From: Enterobacter sp. CC120223-11
GTDB taxonomy: Bacteria > Pseudomonadota > Gammaproteobacteria > Enterobacterales > Enterobacteriaceae
NCBI RefSeq assembly: GCF_900215375.1
Contig: NZ_OBEF01000010.1
Span: 1-64,000 of the forward strand
DNA: 64,000 bases
Reading direction: 5' to 3'
Positions 18,988 to 27,706 of this stretch are shown here, one piece after another (the first letter of the stretch is position 1; the number at the start of each line of letters is the position of its first letter). The notes below the pieces were generated by a model. The model had not been told where the DNA came from and searched no databases. It worked only from the letters and a program-made list of their open reading frames with translations. Made by a program: the position numbers and the translations under genes.

Positions 18988-20181
18988 GTGGAAAGGTTTG
19001 ATGCCATAGTTGTCGGCGCAGGCGCGGCGGGAATGTTTTGTGCAGCGCAGGCGGGACAAGCGGGGACGCGAGTGCTGCTTCTGGATAACGGTAAAAAGCC
19101 GGGCCGCAAGATTTTAATGTCCGGCGGCGGGCGCTGTAACTTCACCAATATGTACGTGGAACCCGCGGCTTACCTCAGTCAGAACCCGCATTTTTGCAAA
19201 TCCGCGCTGGCGCGCTACACCCAATGGGATTTCATCGATCTGGTCGGGAAGTACGGCATTGCCTGGCATGAGAAGACCCTCGGCCAGCTGTTCTGCGACG
19301 ACTCCGCCGAGCAGATTGTCGCCATGCTGGTAGCTGAATGTGAAAAGGGCGGCGTGACCACGCGGCTGCGTACGGAAATCCTCGGCGTTGAACGTGACGA
19401 CGAAGGTTATGTTTTGCAGCTGAACGGCGAAACGGTCGCGGCGAAAAAGCTAGTCATAGCCAGCGGTGGCTTGTCGATGCCGGGCCTCGGTGCCTCTCCG
19501 TTCGGCTATAAAATTGCCGAGCAGTTTGGCCTGAACGTACTGCCAACCCGCGCGGGTCTGGTGCCGTTCACGTTGCACAAGCCGCTGCTCGAACAGCTTC
19601 AGACGCTCTCCGGTGTTTCCGTGCCGTCAGTCATTACTGCTAACGACGGCACCGTGTTCCGTGAAAACTTGTTGTTTACCCACCGCGGCCTTTCCGGCCC
19701 GGCGGTATTACAGATTTCCAGCTACTGGCAGCCGGGCGAGTTTGTCGACATCAACCTCGTGCCGGAGTGCGATCTGGAATCCTTCCTCGACGAGCAGCGC
19801 AGCGCGCACCCGAATCAGAGCCTGAAAAACACTTTGGCGATGCAACTGCCAAAGCGCCTGGTGGAATGCCTGCAACAGTTGGGGCAGATCCCGGACGTGC
19901 AGCTCAAGCAGCTCAACAGCAAAGAGCAGGCGCAGCTGGTTGAAACCTTAACCCACTGGCGCGTGCAGCCCAACGGCACCGAAGGCTATCGCACTGCTGA
20001 AGTGACTCTCGGCGGCGTCGATACTAATGAACTTTCTTCGCGCACCATGGAAGCGAAGAAAGCGCCTGGACTCTACTTTATCGGCGAAGTGATGGACGTG
20101 ACCGGCTGGCTCGGCGGCTACAACTTCCAGTGGGCATGGGCTTCAGCGTGGGCGTGTGCGCAGGCGTTGACTGAGATGTGA
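18988..20181 (+). CDS. yhiN: YhiN, HI0933-family FAD-dependent flavoprotein
   Basis: A 397-residue flavoprotein. The FAD-binding motif VVGAGAAGMFCAAQAG is at residues 8-23, followed by a second family motif, GKKPGRKILMSGGGRCNFTN. The C-terminal GEVMDVTGWLGGYNFQWAWASA completes the dinucleotide site. The family (HI0933-like, BaiN) is related to NAD(P)H-dependent oxidoreductases; the E. coli protein has no settled physiological substrate. It starts with GTG at 18988, with AGAGGAAA upstream. It is divergent from pitA, as in E. coli. It is the last core gene before the accessory region. Confidence 0.9.
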   Translation: MERFDAIVVGAGAAGMFCAAQAGQAGTRVLLLDNGKKPGRKILMSGGGRCNFTNMYVEPAAYLSQNPHFCKSALARYTQWDFIDLVGKYGIAWHEKTLGQLFCDDSAEQIVAMLVAECEKGGVTTRLRTEILGVERDDEGYVLQLNGETVAAKKLVIASGGLSMPGLGASPFGYKIAEQFGLNVLPTRAGLVPFTLHKPLLEQLQTLSGVSVPSVITANDGTVFRENLLFTHRGLSGPAVLQISSYWQPGEFVDINLVPECDLESFLDEQRSAHPNQSLKNTLAMQLPKRLVECLQQLGQIPDVQLKQLNSKEQAQLVETLTHWRVQPNGTEGYRTAEVTLGGVDTNELSSRTMEAKKAPGLYFIGEVMDVTGWLGGYNFQWAWASAWACAQALTEM

Positions 20182-20440
20182 ACCTACAAGACGGGGCAGG
20201 TTTGAGCCTTGGCTTAGCGTTCAGGATGTTGCTTCGATAGGCACTAGTGCGAAGATCGGGTTGGGTAAAACCAACCCGCTGGATGCGTCAGAGCCATAAA
20301 AGCTGTGCCGTACAACCAAACGGCACGACCATGTCCTTCTGGCGGCAACCGTGCCGAATGAGTGTGGCCAAATGCATGATGCCACTATATTCCATTCCTT
20401 GTGTTCAATCGGATGTGGGCATCAGATTAACCGCCTGCGC
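20182..20440. other. Intergenic region with two hairpins after yhiN
   Basis: 260 bp between convergent yhiN and the LuxR-type gene. Two perfect inverted repeats are visible: CGGGTTGG-GTAAAA-CCAACCCG at 20257-20278 and GTGCCGT-N8-ACGGCAC at 20304-20325. Neither has a T-run. Open frames here are short and unconvincing. It may hold remnants of a former insertion. Confidence 0.4.
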
Positions 20441-21046
20441 TTAGAGGAAAACACCTCTCGACTGCACATAGCGAAGAAAAGAGTGGAGCTGATAATCGGT
20501 TTCCAGCCCAAACTTTCGCATTGCCAGGTATTTGTGGGAAAATACTGTTTTTTCACTCAGGCCCAGCTTGCAGGCAACGTCAGAAGCAGACAAACCCTGG
20601 TAAAAAAGATGCATAATGCGCGACTGCTGTGCTGACCATGTCTTGTGGCAACAACGCATACAGGTGTTCTTAGAGGAATAATGTACGGCGCCGTAGCGAT
20701 TGCCCCATGCGTCTGCAACCTTTTCTTTAAACTCAGCAGGCGAAATATCACGAGGTACCTGAATAATATCCTCAAAACAGGATTTCTTCACAGGTGCATT
20801 TTTTATATTATCCACCACGCCGATAATGATGTTTAGGCCTCTGAGCTTTAATTCCGGGATGCAACCATGTATCTCTCCGTGGCAGAGATCTAAAATAACA
20901 ATGTCCGCCTCTTGTACAGAAAGTTCATTAAATTCATCAAAATAATGAATCTCTCTCTGCTGACTATTTTCGAATAATTCACTGAGCAGACATTTCATTC
21001 CGCTGAGATAAAACCGGTCTCTTTCTTTAATAACAATATTAACCAT
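20441..21046 (-). CDS. LuxR-type regulator at the end of the fimbrial operon
   Basis: A 201-residue protein. The N-terminal region resembles a response-regulator/RcsB-like receiver (MVNIVIKERDRFYLSGMKCLL, then DIVILDLCHGEIHG) but without a clear phospho-acceptor arrangement. The C-terminal LuxR/GerE helix-turn-helix is TWSAQQSRIMHLFYQGLSASDVACKLGLSEKTVFSHKYLAMRKFG. The ATG at 21046, with CAGG upstream, fits better than a GTG at 21112. A cysteine cluster (CMRCC) lies just before the HTH. Its position on the same strand right after the fimbrial genes suggests control of fimbriae or of a motility/adhesion switch, as with FimZ- or MrpJ-type genes elsewhere; this is inferred. Confidence 0.78.
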   Translation of the reverse strand: MVNIVIKERDRFYLSGMKCLLSELFENSQQREIHYFDEFNELSVQEADIVILDLCHGEIHGCIPELKLRGLNIIIGVVDNIKNAPVKKSCFEDIIQVPRDISPAEFKEKVADAWGNRYGAVHYSSKNTCMRCCHKTWSAQQSRIMHLFYQGLSASDVACKLGLSEKTVFSHKYLAMRKFGLETDYQLHSFLRYVQSRGVFL

Positions 21047-21129
21047 AAAAACCTGATTACCGAACCGCAGGATACGTTCCTTTATATCCCTCTGCTGAAT
21101 ATAAGGTCGCACGCCCTGCGGTGTGTAAT

Positions 21130-21657
21130 TTACTGATAAGTGAATGTCACGGTGACTACTGCACTGATCGTTCCGGGCGTGACGCCGCCATTTTGCGTAT
21201 ATGCTCGTGCACGCAGGTTATAGGTATAGGTGGCTCCAGAAGTACCCGGAAGTATTCCGGTAAATGACTTCCCGTCGCCAAACTGATCGCCACCTGTTCC
21301 CTGTAGCTGTACCGCGATATTGCCCGCTGTGCCGCTGTTTTTATACATATCAGCAGGGTTATCCGTGTCTGGCGTACCGTGAAACTGGATAGTGGCTTTG
21401 GTGGTGCCTGCCGGGCAATTTACCAGTCCGATGGTAAAGGTGACCCAGGGGGTTGCCGAACCTGCTGTTTGCAACGTAGAAGCCTGGATCGGTGAACCAC
21501 CCCCTAAATCAATGGTTTTGGTCACGCTGTCGCTGCTGATTTCGCACGGTGAGGCAACAATATTCCCGGTGATATTCAGCGTAACTGGATCCGCCAGTGC
21601 GGCATGACTTAGCAAGGCACTAATAAAAACAGTACTCAACTTTAATTTATTATTCAT
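21130..21657 (-). CDS. Minor fimbrial subunit
   Basis: A 175-residue pilin-domain protein with signal peptide MNNKLKLSTVFISALLSHAALA. The donor N-terminal strand follows (DPVTLNITGNIVASPCEI). The disulfide is expected between Cys in SPCEI and Cys in LVNCPAGTT, and the terminal beta-zipper is VTVTFTYQ with the penultimate-type tyrosine. It resembles FimF/FimG-type adaptor or minor subunits of type 1-like fimbriae and is exported and assembled by the chaperone-usher pair upstream. It starts 16 bp after the adhesin gene. Placement after the adhesin rather than before it is less common. Confidence 0.85.
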   Translation of the reverse strand: MNNKLKLSTVFISALLSHAALADPVTLNITGNIVASPCEISSDSVTKTIDLGGGSPIQASTLQTAGSATPWVTFTIGLVNCPAGTTKATIQFHGTPDTDNPADMYKNSGTAGNIAVQLQGTGGDQFGDGKSFTGILPGTSGATYTYNLRARAYTQNGGVTPGTISAVVTVTFTYQ

Positions 21658-21673
21658 GCTTATCTCGTTTATA

Positions 21674-22606
21674 TTATTGATAAGTTAAATCTAATGTGGC
21701 AGAGGCATTGGCTTTACCTGCCGTTACCGCAGTTTTGGTTTGATAATAGCGAGCGGTAATCGGGAATGTTTCCTGACCGCCAGCGGATTGTTTTAAAACA
21801 ATGCGGTTATTTAAGACCAGCGGTGAACCGTTATAAACCAGTTGTACACCGACGCCGTTTGCCACATCACTGTTTCCTTGTCCGGTCAGAGCCAGCACGC
21901 TGGTAGTGCTGACGTCCGGGTTTTGCGTGCCCTGAAGGCTAACGTTAATATTTGCATTTGCATCACAGTTCAGGCCCAGGTTTTGGGTATTTTGTGCACC
22001 TGAAGGAATTGTGCCTACCGCCGTTCCAAAACTTGACGCGGGAATATCTCCTATTTGGAATGTCAAATTTGGAGTTGTTATGCTGCAGGCAAGTTGCTTT
22101 ATGTTAACTCCCGAAGGGACAACGTACTGTGCAAAGTAAGCATAATTTGCGACAGATTCCTTGGCCAAAATTGCTCCTGGAGTCAATTGCCCCGAGGTTA
22201 TGTCACCAACCTTAACCAAGGTTACAGTTACAGTATCCCATGTTTTATGCGTGCCGCCAGCTACAGTTGCGTCAAACGGCATATATGAATTAAAAACCGA
22301 ACTATAAAATTTAAATCCAACACCTGGCACATTTGTTTGCCATACTTTAGAAAATGATGTGGATTGAGAGAATGTCGCGAGTTCATACCTGTCGGTCCAG
22401 TCTGTAGTACAGCCACTCCATGTTCCTGATTCACCAATCGAGAATGATTTTAATTCAGTTCCAACTGGGGTGTCTCTCTGAACATATACATCACCAGCAT
22501 TCATATAAAATGACATTACTCCATTAGCGGTACATCCAGCATTTGATTGTATGGAAAATAAAATAAAAAACAGGAACGACAAAGTGCACAATAATTTAAC
22601 TCGCAT
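21674..22606 (-). CDS. FimH-like two-domain fimbrial tip adhesin
   Basis: A 310-residue protein: signal peptide ending in SNA, an N-terminal putative receptor-binding domain (about residues 24-165), then a pilin domain starting near ACSITTPNLTFQIGDI and ending in ATLDLTYQ. This two-domain length is typical of FimH-type adhesins at the fimbrial tip. The N-terminal half is noticeably more AT-rich than the neighbouring genes and shows little resemblance to E. coli FimH, so the receptor cannot be predicted. It starts 22 bp after the usher gene in the same operon. Confidence 0.85.
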   Translation of the reverse strand: MRVKLLCTLSFLFFILFSIQSNAGCTANGVMSFYMNAGDVYVQRDTPVGTELKSFSIGESGTWSGCTTDWTDRYELATFSQSTSFSKVWQTNVPGVGFKFYSSVFNSYMPFDATVAGGTHKTWDTVTVTLVKVGDITSGQLTPGAILAKESVANYAYFAQYVVPSGVNIKQLACSITTPNLTFQIGDIPASSFGTAVGTIPSGAQNTQNLGLNCDANANINVSLQGTQNPDVSTTSVLALTGQGNSDVANGVGVQLVYNGSPLVLNNRIVLKQSAGGQETFPITARYYQTKTAVTAGKANASATLDLTYQ

Positions 22607-22628
22607 ATTACACCTAATTTTTTAAAAA

Positions 22629-25181
22629 TTACTCATGGTTGCAGATAATGTTTAAATCAGCAATGCCATGCGCTGTGTCCGGTATATTATATTGACCATT
22701 ACAAACATCGTTGGCATTCCACTTTGCTTTTAAAACTCCATTGGCAGGCATTCCTGTTAAATATACACGGCCATTATCCGCAACAATTCCTGCGTTTTCA
22801 TTTATACCGACGATTGTTACAATCGCCCCAAACGGCACCGGCTTACCGTTAGCCTGGGTCAGCGTCATTAATACCCGCATCCCGACGTTCGCTACATAAT
22901 CCGCTTTAACGACTGCACCGCGAGTCGGAACCACCGTTTTTGTCGTTAATTCCAGCTCAACGTCATTCGGCAGAGTTTCGGTATTCAGCGTCACATCGTT
23001 TTTACGGTACGGCATCACGTTGCTGACGGCGGTGTAGCCGCGCCAGTCGGTTTTGGCGCCGGTCTGGTTCTGAATGCCAATACCCTTCGCACCAGGTGCC
23101 TTAACCAGCACGTTGGTTTCACCCAGCGGCTGCGAGAATGTCACACCATCAGCATGGGCGATAACGCCACCCTGAAGGCCGTAGTTCAGACGGTCGCTGC
23201 TCTTGTCGTAGCTGTAGCCCGCCGTCACTTCGCCGTAAGTACCTTTATAGTCACCGTTCATATTGCCGGTGTAGCCCACGCCGTCGGTGCCGTAGCCCTG
23301 CTGCACGTTCCAGCTCAGCGCGTTGTTTTCCAGCGCCATGCCGTTAATGCCTACAGAGTGCGTAGTGCCGCTGTTCTTACTGGCGTTCATGCTGTAGTTG
23401 GCCCACGTCTGCGGCAGGAATTTTTCCAGCGGGATACTGACGTTAAAGGCCACAATCTGGTCTTTGTCGTAGGTCACGGTGCTGTTGTTACTGGTATTGC
23501 TGCCGCTGTTGCCGTAGCTACCATTGCCATTTTTACTGTAGGTGTACGTCAGGCCGTAGCTGATGCCATTCCAGGCATTGTTGTAACCGACGCTGTAAGA
23601 CTCCATGCTCTTGTCGGAATTCCAGTAGTCCTCTTTCACTGCGCTCAGCGACAGCGAACCGAAGCTTTGGCCCAGCGTCTGGCTGACGGTCAACTCTTCG
23701 CGGTTGCGACGTCGGTCTTCCAGCGCGCTGCTGTCACCGTAGGAGTCCAGCACTTCCTGCATGCCGTAATAGCCCGCCGTCGAGTAGCGATAGCCCGCAA
23801 TGGCAAAGTTAGTGCCGGTTTCAGCAAAGTTCTTGCTGTAGCGGATACGCCACGACTGCCCGCTCTCTTTATCCTGCCCTTCAGGCGTTGACCACGCCTG
23901 GGTGACGTCGGTAGAAAAAGCCCCGAAATCGCCCATGTTTTTACCCACGCCCGCCGCCAGCGACTGGTACTTGCTGGACTCCTGGAAGCCGCCGTATAGC
24001 GTAAAGCCGTGCGGCAGGCCATAAATCGCTGTGCCCTGAGCAAATGGCGTCTTATTCACGCTGCCGTTATAAGAACGATACTGGCCGCCGGTAACAGAAA
24101 ACTTCACCCGTCCTTCACGTTGTAATACCGGTAATGAAGCAAACGGCACAGTAAAGTGCTGTTCGCTGCCGTCCGCTTCCTTAATGGTGACATCCAAATC
24201 ACCCGCGCCACCCGTCGGGTACATGTCGGTGATTTCAAACGCGCCTGGTGCCACGTAGCTCTGGTAAATCTGGTAGCCGTTCTGGCGTACCACCACCTGC
24301 GCGTTGGTGCGGGCAATCCCGCGCACCACCGGGGCATAGCCTTTCAGCGAATCCGGCAGCATGTCGTCATCGGACGCCAGTTGCACGCCACGAAATGGCA
24401 TGCTGTCGAATACATCTGACGGAGCCGAGCTGTCACCCGCGGTAAACTGGGCTTTCAGCGGCACCACGGACCGCTGGGCGTAGGTGTAGACCGAGTCCCA
24501 TTTGTCCTTGCCGTCATTATCGCGACTCCAGGTGGAGTAATTGCGAAAGCGCCACGGACCAATATTCAGCCCCGGACGCAGGTTGGCGTACTGGCTGTTG
24601 CTGTCCGTCCCGCTTCCCTGGCGCGCCCAGCTGTTAGCCCCGCTCAGGCTGTAGTTGAGCATCAGCGCGGTAATGCCGTTGTCCCACTGCTCCGGCGGCA
24701 CGTAGCCACGGGCCTGCATGGCAATAGCGGCCTGAGGGATGGTCAGCGCCAGACGCTGGCTGCTGAACTGGAACTCCGCCGTAGCCTGGGGAATAGCCGC
24801 CAGGTTGACGCACTCCCCGCCTTTATTGAGGTCAGGAAACAGCTCGGTTTTCACGCCCCAGCCTTTCAGCTGTTCCACGCTCAGGCAGGGCTGCAGGCTC
24901 TCTTCGCCGTCCGGCTCTTTTACCGTATCAAACTGCACATCCAGGGTGTCGACCTGTTGCTCATCCAGCACCACGTCGACATGGTATTTGCCCGGTGCCT
25001 GTGAGCCGGACTCGAATGCCGACAGGTCAGCTTTGCCAGCCCCCGGATTGCCCAGTTCCACCAGTTCGGGGTTAAAATAGTCGCGCGCCTGCACCAGACC
25101 ACTGTGGCCGCTCATCGCCATAGCGACGAAAAGGGCCAGCGGAGCCGGGCGAAATAATGTTTTTTGAGCTATCACCATCAA
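22629..25181 (-). CDS. Outer-membrane fimbrial usher
   Basis: An 850-residue FimD/PapC-family usher. After the signal peptide come the N-terminal chaperone-binding domain (DYFNPELVELGNPGAGKADLS), the long 24-strand beta-barrel with plug, and the C-terminal domains ending with a cysteine pair (DVCNGQYNI..NIICNHE). It recruits chaperone-subunit complexes and secretes the growing fimbria across the outer membrane. It lies 26 bp downstream of the chaperone gene. Two in-frame ATGs at the start (MMVIAQKTLFRPAPL) are equivalent choices. Confidence 0.93.
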   Translation of the reverse strand: MMVIAQKTLFRPAPLALFVAMAMSGHSGLVQARDYFNPELVELGNPGAGKADLSAFESGSQAPGKYHVDVVLDEQQVDTLDVQFDTVKEPDGEESLQPCLSVEQLKGWGVKTELFPDLNKGGECVNLAAIPQATAEFQFSSQRLALTIPQAAIAMQARGYVPPEQWDNGITALMLNYSLSGANSWARQGSGTDSNSQYANLRPGLNIGPWRFRNYSTWSRDNDGKDKWDSVYTYAQRSVVPLKAQFTAGDSSAPSDVFDSMPFRGVQLASDDDMLPDSLKGYAPVVRGIARTNAQVVVRQNGYQIYQSYVAPGAFEITDMYPTGGAGDLDVTIKEADGSEQHFTVPFASLPVLQREGRVKFSVTGGQYRSYNGSVNKTPFAQGTAIYGLPHGFTLYGGFQESSKYQSLAAGVGKNMGDFGAFSTDVTQAWSTPEGQDKESGQSWRIRYSKNFAETGTNFAIAGYRYSTAGYYGMQEVLDSYGDSSALEDRRRNREELTVSQTLGQSFGSLSLSAVKEDYWNSDKSMESYSVGYNNAWNGISYGLTYTYSKNGNGSYGNSGSNTSNNSTVTYDKDQIVAFNVSIPLEKFLPQTWANYSMNASKNSGTTHSVGINGMALENNALSWNVQQGYGTDGVGYTGNMNGDYKGTYGEVTAGYSYDKSSDRLNYGLQGGVIAHADGVTFSQPLGETNVLVKAPGAKGIGIQNQTGAKTDWRGYTAVSNVMPYRKNDVTLNTETLPNDVELELTTKTVVPTRGAVVKADYVANVGMRVLMTLTQANGKPVPFGAIVTIVGINENAGIVADNGRVYLTGMPANGVLKAKWNANDVCNGQYNIPDTAHGIADLNIICNHE

Positions 25182-25207
25182 CCTGCTAATCCTTTAAAAA
25201 TGGGTTA

Positions 25208-25885
25208 TTAAATGCTGGCTTTATGCACGTCTCCGGTGCCGCCGTAGTCATTAATCACTTTGAATGTCACCGCACCGCCGCTGACACCCTGCGGTAACGT
25301 GAAGCGCGCGCTGCTGCCCGGCAGGACATAGCTGACGTCGTCGAGTTTTTTACCGTTGACGGTAATTTCATTGAAATTGATCACCAGGCTGGTTGGGTTG
25401 GTGACCTGGATCTGATTGCCGCTTCGCTGCCAGGTTAATTTCGCTGCCTGCTCTTCCGGCAGCTGGCCTTTTAATGCCGCCGGGCGATAAATCAGCTTGA
25501 TACGGGTTTTCACCGCAATTTGCAGGGTATTATCTTTGGCCGGTGCCGACGGAATGGCTTTAATATTCATCCAGTACAGACTTTCTTTATCCTGCGGCAG
25601 TGCACCCGCCAGTAAAATACGCTCAACGTTCTGCTGGCCCTTATCCAGGCGGTATAATGGCGGCGTGATAATAAAAGGCGCTTTCTCAGCGCCATTACCT
25701 GGCACCTCGACCCATGACTGAATTAAATACGGCGTACTGTCCGGGTTATTGACGCTCAGAGAGGCTTCCTTTTTATTGCCATCATAAATCACGCGGGTGC
25801 CACCAATAACCACTCCGGCGCTGGCTGCAGAACAGCCCATTGCCATAGCCGCGCAGGCTATGAATGCTTTGCTAATAAAGTTCAT
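25208..25885 (-). CDS. Periplasmic fimbrial chaperone (PapD/FimC type)
   Basis: A 225-residue chaperone with signal peptide MNFISKAFIACAAMAMGCSAASA. The conserved subunit-anchoring residues are visible: the arginine in GVVIGGTRVIYDG and the lysine in AVKTRIKLIYRP, with the exposed hydrophobic beta-strand motif (NTLQIAVKTRIKL). It folds pilins by donor-strand complementation and hands them to the usher. The start is the ATG at 25885; the open frame extends back to 26047 into the pilin gene but without any signal sequence. It lies 58 bp after the major subunit gene. Confidence 0.92.
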   Translation of the reverse strand: MNFISKAFIACAAMAMGCSAASAGVVIGGTRVIYDGNKKEASLSVNNPDSTPYLIQSWVEVPGNGAEKAPFIITPPLYRLDKGQQNVERILLAGALPQDKESLYWMNIKAIPSAPAKDNTLQIAVKTRIKLIYRPAALKGQLPEEQAAKLTWQRSGNQIQVTNPTSLVINFNEITVNGKKLDDVSYVLPGSSARFTLPQGVSGGAVTFKVINDYGGTGDVHKASI

Positions 25886-25943
25886 AAGTAATCTCGAGTA
25901 ATAGGGCCGGCAAGCCGGCCCTGATGCTTTCCGGTAAGGGAAA

Positions 25944-26471
25944 TTAGTTGTAAACCACAGAGAAGTTGGCCACAGAGTTAGCCGGACCCGCGGTGACATC
26001 ATCAGCAGTGGATTTATACTGAGCGTAGAAATCCAGAGTGTTGTCATCGGTGGTCAGGGTGTAACGGTAGCCGTTGTCACCGTGCAGGCCCAGGTCCGCT
26101 TTGTCAGCAGTCATCAGGTTGATTGCCACGCCAGTTGCTGCACCAGCAACAGAACTGTCGATCGCCAGCAGGTTGGAGTCAGTCGCGTCAGGCTTACCAT
26201 CAAATGCAACGTGTGCAGAGGTGATGGCTGCCGGGCAATCTTTCAGCACGATGTTGAATTTCTTGGCCGCAGTGGTATCACCGGCCGCAGAGAATTCAGA
26301 TTTATTGTATTTACCCAGAGCCACAGTCTGGTCCTGTGAAGCCACGTCAACGGTGCACGCAGCATCCAGAATTTCGCCTGTGAAGTTAACTGTGCCCGCC
26401 GCAGCAAAAGCGTTAGAAGCAGAGATAACAGCGGTGGCAGCGATAGCGATAGCAAACAGATTCTTTTTCAT
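25944..26471 (-). CDS. Major fimbrial subunit (FimA-like)
   Basis: A 175-residue pilin: signal peptide MKKNLFAIAIAATAVISASNAFA, then the donor strand AGTVNFTGEILDAACTV. The disulfide is expected between DAACTV and KDCPAAIT, and the C-terminus NFSVVYN carries the beta-zipper tyrosine. Codon usage is strongly biased, typical of a highly expressed shaft subunit. It is the first gene of the operon (pilin, chaperone, usher, adhesin, minor subunit, LuxR). AAGGAAAG precedes the ATG. Confidence 0.92.
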   Translation of the reverse strand: MKKNLFAIAIAATAVISASNAFAAAGTVNFTGEILDAACTVDVASQDQTVALGKYNKSEFSAAGDTTAAKKFNIVLKDCPAAITSAHVAFDGKPDATDSNLLAIDSSVAGAATGVAINLMTADKADLGLHGDNGYRYTLTTDDNTLDFYAQYKSTADDVTAGPANSVANFSVVYN

Positions 26472-26972
26472 TAAGAGCTTTCCTTTAAATAGAGATTTTC
26501 AGGCTGGTATATGGACATAAGCCATTCAGCCAGAATTCCGTAAATACGTTAATATTAAGCGTCGATGATAATTATCATTTTAAAGCCACAGAAAAACCCT
26601 GGTGCAAATCGCCCCAGGAAACTCCATGCGGGTAATTGATAAAATATTATCTGACTGCGATAAATATAATTCTCCTGATTTGAGCTTTCAAACGATTAAT
26701 AATCCAACATGAGACTCACTGCCATTACCTGTGCAGGCCGCGAATTGCCTGTGTTTTTTTCAGATCAATACCCTTATTTGTCTACTTTTAGAGTGCGCAA
26801 GGGAAGGGTGGAAGAAATTGAAATCATCATAACTTGCTGAAATTTATTATAATAATATCGCAATAAGAGATGCCCTCATGGCGGGTCTATTTTGGGACGT
26901 TGTTTAAGTGGCGAAAGAAAAACGTTCTATGAACATAATAAAAGCAATGAACACCTCAAGATAAACACAATC
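26472..26972. other. AT-rich regulatory region upstream of the fimbrial operon
   Basis: 500 bp between the divergent major-pilin gene and the first IprA-like regulator gene. It is clearly AT-rich, as is usual for H-NS-bound fimbrial promoters. A 14-bp perfect palindrome lies at 26565-26578. I looked for a pair of matching inverted repeats that would mark a fimS-type invertible switch and saw none. Confidence 0.6.
26565..26578. promoter_or_regulatory. Palindrome ATGATAATTATCAT, weak Fur-box candidate
   Basis: A perfect 14-bp palindrome about 95 bp before the major pilin gene. It contains the GATAAT/ATTATC elements used by Fur but not the full 19-bp spacing, so it may be a Fur half-site arrangement or another operator. 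Confidence 0.25.
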
Positions 26973-27635
26973 ATGAATAAAGTAATGACTATTAACACGA
27001 TTAGTGGCGAAGACGGCATTGATCAACGAAAGCCCGTTGAAAGTATCTTGTCTGTCATCTCTACCGCCAATCCAAGTTGTAATAAATATGTTGCAAAAAA
27101 GAGTCAGGTTATTGAAAGCCCCGAAGGGGCACAACATGTTTGCTATTTTCTTTTGTCAGGCAATATTGCCCTGCACCGACGCGGGGATGGTATCGTCATG
27201 ATGTCAGAAAAGGCGCCTTTTATTTTTGGGTTCAGTAATCAGTTGGGTAAAGATAGCGGAATGTATCTGCGGGCGCTCGAAGACTCCGTTTATCTGAAGA
27301 TACCGGTGTCGGTTGTTTACAAGATGATCGAAGAAAACGATCTCTGGAAGCAGCTGGCTGAATTGCTGATGTACACTACAACACGCGTCTACCTGCACTG
27401 CGCGCGCGTACCACAGCTGTCATCTTATGACATTATACGCTGTCATCTGAATGAGCTAATGAATGAGTCTGACGAGCTGAGACAGTCAACGGCAGTATCC
27501 GCCTATATCAAAAGCAGAACTTATCTGTCCCGTAGCGGGATTATGCGGATCTTGTCTGAGCTGCGATCCGGAGGGTACATCAAAATGGAAAAGGGTGTGC
27601 TTCAGTCTATCAATTACTTGCCGAGGAAATACTAG
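26973..27635 (+). CDS. IprA/YaiV-like transcriptional regulator, copy 1
   Basis: A regulator of about 220 residues with a Crp-like beta-barrel N-terminal domain (GAQHVCYFLLSGNIALHRRGDGIVMMSEKAPFIFGFSN) and a C-terminal winged helix (KSRTYLSRSGIMRILSELRSGGYIKMEKGVLQSINYLP). The ending matches E. coli YaiV/IprA in style (RVSRS..L..LRKGNYIEMNKGKLISINRLP). The cyclic-nucleotide contact residues of Crp are not apparent. The start is uncertain: the ATG at 26973 is favoured for length, while 26985 or an upstream TTG at 26892 are possible. It is divergent from the fimbrial operon, so control of that operon is a reasonable inference. Confidence 0.75.
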   Translation: MNKVMTINTISGEDGIDQRKPVESILSVISTANPSCNKYVAKKSQVIESPEGAQHVCYFLLSGNIALHRRGDGIVMMSEKAPFIFGFSNQLGKDSGMYLRALEDSVYLKIPVSVVYKMIEENDLWKQLAELLMYTTTRVYLHCARVPQLSSYDIIRCHLNELMNESDELRQSTAVSAYIKSRTYLSRSGIMRILSELRSGGYIKMEKGVLQSINYLPRKY

Positions 27636-27706
27636 CTCCCCGGGGTTGCCAGAATCTAAAGGCAAAGCTAAAATTTCATAAAAATCATTATTCATCCGGG
27701 TATAGA

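Noticed and set aside
20247-20444. 65-codon plus-strand frame after yhiN
   Set aside because: No recognisable domain or ribosome site; it runs through two intergenic hairpins into the LuxR gene.
26472-26972. fimS-type invertible promoter for the fimbrial operon
   Set aside because: No pair of matching inverted repeats was found in the region, and no recombinase gene lies nearby.
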